Positions 43,323 through 51,645 of a DNA stretch of 53,997 bases are shown here, piece after piece. The first letter of the stretch is position 1, and the number at the start of each line of letters is the position of its first letter. Source of the DNA: Clostridiales bacterium (GTDB taxonomy: Bacteria > Bacillota > Clostridia > Christensenellales > CAG-138); assembly GCA_004558525.1 (NCBI GenBank), contig SFCQ01000013.1, forward strand, positions 1 through 53,997. Reading direction: 5' to 3'. The translations under genes were made by a program, and so were the position numbers. The notes below the pieces were generated by a model. The model made no database searches, had not been told where the DNA came from, and was given only the letters and a program-made list of their open reading frames with translations.

Positions 43323-43808
43323 TTAGAAGGAGCCGTAGCCCATCTCCTCGCCTGGCTGGAACATGAGCTTTACCTGCCCGGGCAGCTCATCCTCCATATC
43401 CTTCAGTATCCTGGCGGCGCCAAGCAGCATGGCCGCATGCGCGTCGTGACCGCACATATGGCCGCAGCCGTTGGTGGAACTGAAAGGCAGTCCGGTCTCT
43501 TCCACTATGGGCAGGCCGTCCATGTCCGCACGGAGCATGAAGCAGGGGCCTTTTGTGCCGACGAGGCCAACCACGCCTGTTGAATCGGGCGCGTCTGGGC
43601 AGCCGGACAGCTTGGCTATTTCGCGGTCTTCGGGACGGTGTATTCCGCAATGATGATTGGGAATGCCCATCTCGCTGAGCCGTGCGGCAACGTAGGCGGC
43701 GGTCTTAGGCGTGGAGACGCCGAACTCGGGAATCTGATGCAGCGCCCTGCGGTCGGCGATCATCTGCTCCTGTATCGCCCGTGCCTTTTCCAGCATTTTG
43801 TTTGTCAT
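43323..43808 (-). pseudogene. M20-family amidohydrolase/peptidase, C-terminally truncated
   Basis: 161 residues of an M20D (hippurate hydrolase / IAA-amino acid hydrolase type) metal enzyme. Present are the RRALHQIPEFG start, DMDGLPI and the zinc-binding CGHMCGHDAHAAMLLGAA, then FQPGEE with the catalytic Glu. Translation stops right after, whereas family members run to about 380-400 residues. The dimerisation domain and last metal ligands are missing, so it is unlikely to be active. It has an intact GGAGG and ATG. A terminator follows within 20 bases, so the 3' part was probably deleted. Confidence 0.8.
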
Positions 43809-43849
43809 GCATATCCTCCTTCTTTAGTATTTTTTATTCGTAAAAGCAT

Positions 43850-45402
43850 TTACGATCTATATACCGTAATGCCGTTCACGACAGTTTGAAGCACGCGTAC
43901 CGAAGTAAACGTATCCGGATCGATATTGAACAGATCCTTGTCCACTATCGACATATCCGCCAGCTTGCCAAGCTCAAGCGTACCGCGCCTTTCCTCGTCG
44001 CGCGCAGCCCATGCGGCGTCGCTGGTAAAGAGCCTGATGGCCTCCTCTGTGCTCAGCGCCTGATCGGGCAGGTACACATGCGTGCCCTTGCGGTTCTTTC
44101 TGGTTATGGCGGAACGCATGTTATCCAATATGTTGAAGGGCTCAACAGGGCAGTCCGAACCGCCGCTTGAGGGTATGCCCATATCACGCATGGTCTTCCA
44201 CTGGTAGCACATGCCGGCACGCTCTTTGCCGATACGCTCGTTGACTATCTCCATATCGGCATCTATGAATATAGGCTGTATGTACGCCTGCAGACCAAGC
44301 TTCTTCATCCTCTCCAGCAGCTTGGGATTGGTTATCTGCGCATGTACTACGCCATGCCTGTGCTCCGGCCACGGATCTTCGCCAAGCACGCGCTCAAATA
44401 TATCGCAAAGCTGCTTAAGTGCCAGATCGCCTATGGCATGCGCGGCAACGTCCATGCGGTTGGCGTTGGCTTCGCTTATCAGCTTATACAGCTCGTCCAC
44501 GCTGAAGTTGGCTATGCCGTGGTTGGCGGGGTCGTCTATATAGCCGTCTATCATCTCGGCAGACTTGGCGCCAAGCGAACCATCCAGCAGCAGCTTCCTT
44601 GTGTATACGCGGAACAGCCTCTCCGGCTCCATGGTGGCTTCGCGCATGGCCAGCACATCCTTGAACTCATCGCCGTAGCCCTGCTCTGCTCAAATATGCG
44701 CACGGTCAGCCTGCCTTCATCGTCCATCTTTTTGAATATGTTCAGCAGCGTTTTGCCGTCAACACCGGGCACAGAGGTCAGGTCGTCGGAATGTATGGCG
44801 GTTATGCCGTCCGCATTCAGCTTCTTCTGCGTGTCATCTATCAGCTTCTCTATCTCTTCGTCGGGCGTAGGCGGTACCATCATGCGGTAGATGCCTACGG
44901 CGGACTCGCGCAGTATGCCGGTCTCGTAATCTATGCCTACGCGCACTTCGTCGCTGAGCTCCAGCTTTTTTATTGCCTGGAGCGCAACGCTGTTGCAGGC
45001 GGCGATGTGTATGCAGGCGCGCACGGCAAATACGGGTATTTCGGTCGATACGCGGTCAAGGTCAGCCTTGGTCAGCAGGCGGCCTTCCTGCATAATTTCC
45101 TGATTCCAGCCCATGCCTATAACGCATGCAGGATGCTCCTTTTCGATGCGCTCACGCAGCATGGCTACCACATTGTTTATGGAGTCCGCACCGAAGAGCA
45201 TCACGTTGCGGCTGAACGTGGCGTAGTAGAGCATATGCATATGAGTATCGTTGAAGCCGGGCAGCAGCATAGCGCCGTTAAGGTCTTCCTTCTCGTCCCA
45301 GGGCTGCTTCAATGCATCAGCATCGCTGCCAAGGAACACTATCCTGTTGCCGTCAGTACCTATGGCCTGATAGACATGCATGGCGCTGTCCATGCTGGTC
45401 AC
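43850..45402 (-). pseudogene. YtcJ-like amidohydrolase, fused and frameshifted
   Basis: A metal-dependent hydrolase of the amidohydrolase superfamily (imidazolonepropionase/YtcJ type). The HxH motif is in LPGFNDTHMHML. After about 270 codons the frame breaks and continues in the +268-codon frame (LFRVYTRKLLLDGSLGAKSAEM, VAAHAIGDLAL, GVVHAQITNP, SGGSDCPVEPFN). Removing one unit of a 5-bp tandem repeat at 44679-44689 restores a continuous reading RIFEQGYGDEFKD. The first ~10 residues are replaced by an AAA ATPase domain upstream. Without a working frame it is a pseudogene, or switches by slippage. Confidence 0.75.
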
Positions 45403-46041
45403 TTTAATGTCCTTGAAGTATACCTCCGTAAAAAGGCTTTGCAGGTATGCCATCTTATCGGCATCTGTTTTTCTGGATAAAACCAGCGGCATTCCGCCGT
45501 ACAAAGCGTACTCTTCGTATGCATCAAGCTTGTCTCCGCCAATGGCGGCATAATATTCCTTGAACGAGATGGGATAGACGCGAACTTCATCACCACGTCC
45601 ACGGAAAACGGTCAGAACATCCTTTGTCAGCATCCTTGAGTTGCTGCCGGTCACATATATATCCACGTTGCGAAGCCGCAGAAGGCCGTTCAGCACGTTA
45701 TACAGCCGGATGGAGTCAGGATTTTTCAGTTCGTCCCTGGCAATGGCATACTGCACCTCGTCAATGAGGATATAATACATTTCTTTTGAGACGATTTTTG
45801 AGCGGATGAATTTAGACAGTTCCTCCGGATCGCGGTACTTGATGAAGGTATCGTCATCCAATGCAATCGAGATGATCTGTTCCTCCTTGACCCCACTCTC
45901 AATCAGATAATCATAGAACAGGTTGAAAAGAAGAAAGCTCTTGCCGCAGCGGCGAATACCCGTGATGACCTTCACCAGACCGTTTTCTCTTCGGTCGATG
46001 AGCTTCTGCAGGTAACGATCTCTTCGGATAATTTGATTCAT
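45403..46041 (-). pseudogene. AAA ATPase (DUF4143-type), N-terminal half only, fused to amidohydrolase
   Basis: About 213 residues of the AAA/DUF4143 ATPase family, with Walker A GIRRCGKS (28-35), Walker B ILIDEVQ (91-97) and TGSNSRML (sensor 1). The family's C-terminal half (DUF4143) is missing: after TEVYFKDI the frame runs straight into the amidohydrolase sequence TSMDSAMHVYQAIGTDGNRIVFLG. An internal deletion joining two neighbouring minus-strand genes explains this. The start is intact, but the ribosome site CAGGGAGA is only moderate. Confidence 0.75.
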
Positions 46042-46338
46042 ATAGCAGTCTCCCTGTTCACTTGAAACTTAGTGCTTATTATAACCAGCTTTCAACAGAA
46101 TTATACCGCCGTATCCAATCAAAAGCAACCTGCATTTGAAGCTTGGTGCTTGAAGCAGCTTCAGCAGGAAGAAGCCGAGAACAAACAGAAAGAGCAAAGT
46201 CGCGGAAGAATTATTGTATAGAAAGGTCATGAAAAAAAGCAGATAAAGAATCGCCGTCGCGCTATTGAATAAAGTCTTGCCTTGGAGGAATAATAGAAGT
46301 AAAATAGAAGATAATTAGAGTGCCTTTGGAGGGAAATC
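46042..46338. other. Intergenic stretch with a possible coding remnant
   Basis: On the plus strand 46084-46220 reads open as a Gln/Glu-rich tail (CLKQLQQEEAENKQKEQSRG...) ending in TAG at about 46220. It could be the 3' remnant of a mobile-element gene; no start or domain is seen. The GGAGGG site at about 46328 belongs to the fic gene. Confidence 0.3.
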
Positions 46339-47469
46339 ATGCAGAAGATCCTCGAAACATATTTGGAAAAGTATCTTCCGAGAAAGGATATTATCCACCG
46401 TTTGCCCGTTTCCCTGCCCATCTCAAAGGTGTGGCCGGAGCTTCAAAAGGCGAGGAAGGATAAATCCGAAAGTCTCCCGCTTCTATCCATAGACGGCAAA
46501 CCGTTTTGGTGGGTACTGACGGAAAGCATCTCGTCACAAGCTGATGAGGTCATTTCTCTTGCGCGGCGAGAGATCGTATTTGACCGTCCGGAATACGAAG
46601 AAGCGTTTCGGGAAGCGGTTTTAGACGAGGCTGTGTATTCAAGCGTTATAGAAGGCGCGTTCACCACCAAGAAGGAAGCGCGGGAGGTTATCCATGAAGG
46701 GCGCTCACCGAAGAATAAATCCGAGCAGATGGTGAAGAACAATTTCGAGGCGCTCACCTATGTTCTTGAACACATTGACGAGCCGATCACCGAGCAGACC
46801 ATATTCGGTATTTACGCGCTTGTGACAAAGGACACGCTTGAAGCTGACGTGCCGACAAATGCTTACCGCAGCGAAAGCGTATTCGTGCAGTCAAGCCGTG
46901 GCGAGATCGTTCATACTGCGCCCGAAGCCGAAAAGGTTGCCGGCATGATGGCATCGCTGCTTGAATTCATAACCAACAACGAATTGTCGCCGCTCATCAA
47001 AGCCTGTATCGCGCATTTCTACTTCGTCTATGTCCACCCCTTCATAGACGGAAACGGAAGAACTGCGCGGGCGCTTTCCTTTATGATGCTGTTGCAGGCG
47101 GGCTATGATTTTTTTCGCTATTTCTCCATATCCGGTGTGATCGCGGAGGAACGCGCCAAGTATTATAAGGCCATCAGGGATGTTGAGGACGACGACTTTG
47201 ACATGACCTATTTCATCGACTATTACACGGGGATGCTCGCCCGTGCGGTAAAGGCCATGGAGGAACGGCTCGTTGACAAGGTCGTGATGGAGCAGACGCT
47301 TGATAAGCTGAAAGCAGCCGGCATGAACAGTCGTGTCATAGAGGGCGCGAAGTGGATTCTCACAAGCCCCAATCAATCCATTACCATAAAGGCATGGCAA
47401 AAGAAATTCGGCGGAATCGTGCACCGCAAGCTGGTAAAACGGCAGTATGTGTTTGAAGTGAAAAAGTAG
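46339..47469 (+). CDS. Fic-domain protein (putative AMP-transferase)
   Basis: A 376-residue class II Fic protein. The catalytic motif HPFIDGNGRTAR is at 233-244 and is complete. An N-terminal inhibitory helix with the (S/T)xxxE(G/N) motif is seen at S101-E105-G106 (SSVIEG), which normally blocks ATP until relieved. A Fic_N-type region precedes it. The C-terminal winged-helix region seems cut short (IHRKLVKRQYVFEVKK). Fic enzymes AMPylate target proteins; targets are unknown. Codon use (ATC, CGG, GAA) differs from the ATA/AGG-rich core genes, a sign of transfer. Confidence 0.9.
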   Translation: MQKILETYLEKYLPRKDIIHRLPVSLPISKVWPELQKARKDKSESLPLLSIDGKPFWWVLTESISSQADEVISLARREIVFDRPEYEEAFREAVLDEAVYSSVIEGAFTTKKEAREVIHEGRSPKNKSEQMVKNNFEALTYVLEHIDEPITEQTIFGIYALVTKDTLEADVPTNAYRSESVFVQSSRGEIVHTAPEAEKVAGMMASLLEFITNNELSPLIKACIAHFYFVYVHPFIDGNGRTARALSFMMLLQAGYDFFRYFSISGVIAEERAKYYKAIRDVEDDDFDMTYFIDYYTGMLARAVKAMEERLVDKVVMEQTLDKLKAAGMNSRVIEGAKWILTSPNQSITIKAWQKKFGGIVHRKLVKRQYVFEVKK

Positions 47470-47886
47470 ATAGTAAAGCCCTAATTAGCTCTATTAGCTG
47501 ATAAGTGCAAATCATCAATGGCTTGAATGGCAACGATAACTTAAGTTGCCATTCATGCTGTTTGTACAACCGCTATTGCCTTTTTATGACATTTTCCATT
47601 TGATTGACGCTCAGGTAGTAGTATAATAAATATATTAGCTTGCACAGTCAAACAGGACATCAGCAATGCGGATTTCGTCGGTAAAGTATGGTAATCATCG
47701 GTAAAGCTTTTTGTTTACTAGAGGAGGATGTTGAAAGAGAACCAGCTACCAAGCTGCGGTAGGCTGAAGTGACCGGAGAGGTAAGAGGGCGAGGTGCTGA
47801 GTATAGCAATCATGGGAAGTTAGTAGTGACAAGTAAATAGTCACTACATAGCGGGAATTATCCTTTGCAGCATATGGGGTGTTTGG
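47470..47886 (+). promoter_or_regulatory. 417-bp leader region with promoter, tiny ORF and hairpin
   Basis: A promoter-like TTTGAT (47599-47604) and TATAAT (47622-47627) have a 17-bp spacer. About 100 bases further on, GAGGAGG abuts ATG 47728, opening a 14-codon frame (MLKENQLPSCGRLK) that ends at 47772. A perfect 8-bp hairpin GTAGTGAC/GTCACTAC lies at 47823-47847, before the short downstream gene. It could be a regulatory leader of an integrative element; no known RNA family is recognised. Confidence 0.35.
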
Positions 47887-48102
47887 ATGAATCAAATAAG
47901 CAAATGTCTGGACCAGCAAAAAATAAAAGCCATCTGTGATATTGTGGCTCACAAATCTCAAGGATTGACAAAAAGCCAATTGACCACGCTATTAGGCCAA
48001 TGTAGAATTTGTGTTGTTGATGATGGATCTTCCCGTAGTCAATTGGGATATACCATAGGTTTAAACAAAAGAGAATGGCTTTATAATTGCTTGGTAACAT
48101 AG
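47887..48102 (+). pseudogene. N-terminal fragment, possibly of a TIGR02391 (Ymh)-type protein
   Basis: 71 residues reading ICDIVAHKSQGLTKSQLTTLLGQ (a small winged-helix-like part), then VVDDGSSRSQLGYTIGLNKREWLYNCL and a stop. From memory the VVDDGS...IGLNKR.WLYNCL block resembles the N-terminus of proteins of about 270 residues with a C-terminal TIGR02391/Ymh domain; that domain is absent here. The frame ends about 35 bases before the IS256 element, so insertion-linked deletion probably removed the rest. Confidence 0.4.
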
Positions 48103-48137
48103 ATAAATAAGAGCCATTCATTTTGTAAAAAATTAGG

Positions 48138-49630
48138 CCCTGTGAAATTCTTTCTGTAAATGTCGGTCTTCCGTGATACGCCCAGGATCAGATGGGGCCG
48201 AACGGCAGGATCAGCCGTTCGGCTCTTGACTACCGTTCTACCAGAAGCAGGCAGAGATGTCAAGGGCGCCCGTGAAACGGGCGTTCATTTTACCCTTGAT
48301 GGATCTGACTGATTCTGGTATCAGTCCGGCAGCCGGCCATCGTACATGATGGCCAGCTCACCGTAAACTTTGCCCCAGTTACGGATCGGCATCGTCCATT
48401 TCTTCGTGGCCTCAAACGTGGACAGATAGAGTGCTTTCAGCAGCGCCGTGTCGCTGGGAAATACGCTGCGCTGGCTGTTCAGCCGACGGTACGTTGCGTT
48501 CAGGCTTTCAATGGCGTTGGTGGTATAGATCACTGTCCGCACATCCCTGGAGAACTTGAAGATCGGGCTGACTGCGTCCCAGCTGTCGTACCAGCGCTTC
48601 ATGGCCCGGGGATACTTCTCTTCCCATTTCTCCGTGACTTCATCCAGCGCTTCCCGGCCTGCCTGCTCGGATGGTGCATTGTAAATGGTTTTCAGGTCAT
48701 TGGCGAATGCTTTCCGGTCTTTATCCGCCACGTATTTCAGCGTGTTGCGTACCTGGTGAACGATGCAGCGCTGGTATTCAGTCTGGGGATACGCAGCAGC
48801 TATGGCTTCCTTGATTCCGGTCAGTCCGTCTGCACACAGGATCAGGATGTCCTTAACGCCGCGGTTTCTCAGCTCATTCAGCACGGACAACCAGTACTTG
48901 GCACTTTCATTTTCGCCAATCTGGATGGACAGCACTTCCTTCCTGCCCTCACAGTTGATTCCAAGAATGACGTATGCAGCCAGCTTTTGAATCACATTGT
49001 TGTCACGAACCGAGTAGTGAATGGCATCAATGAACACCACTGGATAGATTTCACTCAAGGGCCGCTTCTGCCATTCTTCGATCTGGGGAAGCAGCTTGTC
49101 CGTCACATCCGAGATGAAGCCCTCAGACGCTTCAAAACCGTAGATATCCATGAGTGTTTCGGAAATCTTCCGGGTAGTCATTCCTTTCGCATACATCGAG
49201 ATGATCTTCTGATCGATTTCACTGATGTCCTTCTGCCGTTTTTTCACCACCTTCGGCTCGAAGGTCGATTTCCGATCCTGCGGCACTTCGATCTCCATGC
49301 CGCCATAGCTCGTCGTGATCCGCTTGCTTTTATACCCGTTCCGGGCATCATCGCTGTCGGATCGCTCGGACTTCGCATAGCCCAGGTGCTCATCCATTTC
49401 TGCTTCCATCATTTCCTTGATAGTTCCTCCCAGAAGATCTTTCAGCGCTTCCTGTATATCGGCGGCGCTTTCGATGTTGTATTCCTGCAGCAGCCCCTGG
49501 ATGATGTTCCTCTTTCCCTCCGTCATGGGTCCCGGTTTGTAGTACTCTTTTTTCTTGTTCGCCATAATTCAGGCCTCCTATGTTTTTTATCCTATCACAG
49601 AAGACCTTGATTTTCACCTTTTACAGACTT
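48138..49630 (-). mobile_element. IS256-family insertion sequence
   Basis: About 1.49 kb around an intact transposase. Imperfect inverted repeats lie at the ends: from 48140 CTGTGAAA and GGTCTTCCGTGATA (48165-48178), and on the opposite end the complement of CTGTAAAA and GGTCTTCTGTGATA (49626 and about 49606-49593). Exact borders are estimated. No clear 8-9 bp target duplication is visible; left and right flanks are pieces of unrelated genes. Confidence 0.75.
48321..49565 (-). CDS. IS256-family transposase
   Basis: A 414-residue DDE transposase (Mutator-like). GGTIKEMMEAEMDEHLGYAKSERSD is the conserved N-terminal helix region. The catalytic residues are visible as Asp in FIDAIHYSVRD, Asp in ILCADGLTGIKEA and Glu in YTTNAIESLNATYRRL. 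The frame is full length and undamaged. GGAGG precedes the ATG at 49565. Codon use differs from the core genes. Confidence 0.96.
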   Translation of the reverse strand: MANKKKEYYKPGPMTEGKRNIIQGLLQEYNIESAADIQEALKDLLGGTIKEMMEAEMDEHLGYAKSERSDSDDARNGYKSKRITTSYGGMEIEVPQDRKSTFEPKVVKKRQKDISEIDQKIISMYAKGMTTRKISETLMDIYGFEASEGFISDVTDKLLPQIEEWQKRPLSEIYPVVFIDAIHYSVRDNNVIQKLAAYVILGINCEGRKEVLSIQIGENESAKYWLSVLNELRNRGVKDILILCADGLTGIKEAIAAAYPQTEYQRCIVHQVRNTLKYVADKDRKAFANDLKTIYNAPSEQAGREALDEVTEKWEEKYPRAMKRWYDSWDAVSPIFKFSRDVRTVIYTTNAIESLNATYRRLNSQRSVFPSDTALLKALYLSTFEATKKWTMPIRNWGKVYGELAIMYDGRLPD

Positions 49631-49631
49631 T

Positions 49632-50095
49632 TTTTCATAGGCTCAAAAATCCAGCTCAGCAAGGGCAATAACGGTTTGGTGAAAACCAAGTATCTCACCT
49701 TCGGCATTGAAGCGGATAACCCAAAGCTCGCCAAGCACCGTCTGGAGCGCATCGAAAACGATATCCGCCTGAACTTCAAGCGCATGGGCGTTGCCACAAG
49801 CGCCCTGAACGGGCAGGAACGGCTCAGGCTTATGCACGGCATCTTTCACATGGATGGAGATGAAAGGTTTGCTTTCGACTGGAACTGGCTGCCACCTTCG
49901 GGACTTTCCACCAAGGATTTCATTGCACCCGGGGGCTTTGAGTTCCGGGAAGGGCGTACCTTCCGCATGGGCAAGAAATATGGTGCTGTGTCCTTCCTGC
50001 AGATCATCGCCCCCAAGCTGAAAGATCGCATCCTCGTGGAGTTTTTAGACCTTGAGAACAGCGCCGTAGTCAGTATGCATATCCAGTCCATCGAT
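49632..50095 (+). pseudogene. VirB4-type conjugation ATPase fragment (ICE remnant)
   Basis: An internal piece of about 150 residues: KTKYLTFGIEADNPKLAKHRLERIENDI, LNGQERLRLMHGIFHMD, LSTKDFIAPGGFEFREGRTFRMGKKYGAVSFLQI and AVVSMHIQSID. This matches the N-terminal part of the VirB4/TraE-like proteins of Firmicute integrative conjugative elements, before their ATPase domain. The 5' side is cut by the IS element, and the 3' side stops at a joint with an antisense RelA/SpoT fragment at about 50095. Confidence 0.75.
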
Positions 50096-50628
50096 ATTGT
50101 CCTGAACTGCACCTCCACCCTCATCAGCCTCTTGTGATCGTGCAGAAATATGGGGATTTCGACTATAAGGTGAAGGCTGCGATAGCCGTTGGACTTTGGG
50201 TTGGCGATATAGTCCTTGCGCTCCACAAGCCTTATATTGTCCTGCTTCAGAAATGCTTCTTCAAGCTGGTATATGTCAGACGGAAATGCACAGATTACCC
50301 TTACTCCCGCAATGTCGTTGAGGTTCTGCTCGATGCTGTCCACTGTAACAGGATAGTTCTTGCAATGCAGCTTTTCCAAAATGCTCTCCGGCGATTTGAG
50401 CCGCGTCTTGATAGTTTCTATAGGATTGCGGTCGTATTGCAGAGACAGCTCCTCGTTGAGCACGTTGAGCTTGGTTCCACTTCCATCATCGCGCAGCGGT
50501 AGTAACTCATCAGTTCACGATAAGGCAGTGCGTAATTTTGCATCAGGGTTTTGATTTCGTTTTTTTTGCAGCTTCACATCTGGAAGCTCAGCCCGACTCT
50601 TGTGATCTGCATCGCTTTTCTGTGGCAT
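50083..50628 (-). pseudogene. Small alarmone synthetase (RelQ-like), frameshifted and truncated
   Basis: Fragment of a (p)ppGpp synthetase. A start MPQKSDADHKSRAEL with AGGAG upstream is at 50628. The frame breaks at a run of eight A (about 50560), resumes as EIKTLMQNYALPYRELMSYYRCAMMEVE, breaks again, and continues as LNEELSLQYDRNPIETIKTRLKSPESILEKL, DIAGVRVICAFPSDIY and NGYRSLHLIVEIPI. VEVQFRTISMDW ends the homology, where intact proteins go on with a conserved C-terminal helix. Two frameshifts plus the missing end make it non-functional. Confidence 0.75.
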
Positions 50629-50803
50629 ATCGCTTCTCCTGTATGTGCGGTAATCCATGGTTGATTTTCATATTAAGTATACCGCAATATTACGGCAAAA
50701 GCTATCAATATTCGGTTCAGGCTCACAGGCCTGATTTTTTTATCTGGCGACTGCCTGCAGGTTAATGACAACCTGCCCCAATGAGAGTTTTGCGTAACCA
50801 GGA

Positions 50804-50837
50804 TACTAAAACAGGAGGCTCCGTCCTGAGCCTCCTG
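50804..50837 (-). terminator. Terminator of the class B sortase operon
   Basis: CAGGAGGCTC (50812-50821) pairs with GAGCCTCCTG (50828-50837). On the minus strand a TTTTAG tract follows the stem. The rest of 50629-50880 holds no gene. Confidence 0.75.
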
Positions 50838-50880
50838 CGTCACATCCGTGATTAAAACCAATCCCGGCAAAATACGCCGC

Positions 50881-51642
50881 CTAAACTTTTTGCAGCACGC
50901 CAAGCAAAACATACCTTGCAGTGTCAAATTCATACGAACAGGTGCACAGCGTGATGAGCCTGTCCTCATCGTTTAACGCCAAATCCGAGAGGAAAGTGCT
51001 CCTTGCCCGCGCTGTTTCCGCCAGCGCGTCCCGCTCCGCCCGCGTTTGCAGCAGCGAAAAAGCCTCCGCATCCGCAGCTGTGATATATCCGGCAAATAAT
51101 TCAATCCGGTATGCGCCTTCCGGCGTGAACAGCCACCAAACCGGATGGGCTTCATAATAGGCCTGCTCATGATAATCGGACAGCGTGCCGAACATAGAGC
51201 CGTTTTTCATGTTATGGCCGTAAATGATGGTGTTCCAATCAGAAAAATCCGCTGCGTTCCGGAAGTCCGCAAAAAGGCTTCCGGCGGAATTCTCGCTGCC
51301 GTCGGCCAGCCGGTACAGGTAATACGCATTGTCCGTGCTTTGCAAAACCGGGTAATTTATCACAGTATCCTCGCAGTACAGCCATGCGATAATATCCGGG
51401 TTTTCCTTTTGCAGCGCTTCAAAATCAACAACGAGCGGCGGCGTTGGCGCTTCAGCAGGCGCCGCCGTCTGGGGAGCCTCCGTGCAGGCGGCTACGGCCT
51501 TATCCACAAGCGCGTCAACTGCCCGTTCGCTGCTTTTTGCCTGTTTAAAATATGCATATAGCTTGTGGCCGGAAAACAGCAGAACCACAGCCGCCAGCAC
51601 GATCCCGCCCCAGCGGAGCCATTGCCATCTGTTTTTTTTCAT
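50881..51642 (-). CDS. srtB: Class B sortase
   Basis: A 253-residue membrane-anchored transpeptidase with an N-terminal helix (about 12-30). Class B features are WLYCEDTVINYPVLQSTDNAYYLYR, and the catalytic His143 (IIYGHNMKNGSMFGTL), Cys235 (ITLCTCSYEF) and Arg243. An Ala/Pro/Thr linker lies at about 53-70. The two genes upstream in the same direction (51646 and 52620) encode SipW-type exported proteins, so it probably attaches or polymerises surface proteins of this cluster, though neither shows a visible sorting motif. Confidence 0.92.
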   Translation of the reverse strand: MKKNRWQWLRWGGIVLAAVVLLFSGHKLYAYFKQAKSSERAVDALVDKAVAACTEAPQTAAPAEAPTPPLVVDFEALQKENPDIIAWLYCEDTVINYPVLQSTDNAYYLYRLADGSENSAGSLFADFRNAADFSDWNTIIYGHNMKNGSMFGTLSDYHEQAYYEAHPVWWLFTPEGAYRIELFAGYITAADAEAFSLLQTRAERDALAETARARSTFLSDLALNDEDRLITLCTCSYEFDTARYVLLGVLQKV

Positions 51643-51645
51643 GGC

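Noticed and set aside
43224..43583. 119-codon plus ORF after the XRE gene, GGAG upstream
   Set aside because: It runs through a terminator and antisense to the M20 peptidase; the antisense frame explains the openness.
49846..50463. 205-codon minus ORF as one protein
   Set aside because: Only its first 127 codons match RelQ; the remainder is antisense to the VirB4 fragment, so it is a chance fusion across a rearrangement joint.
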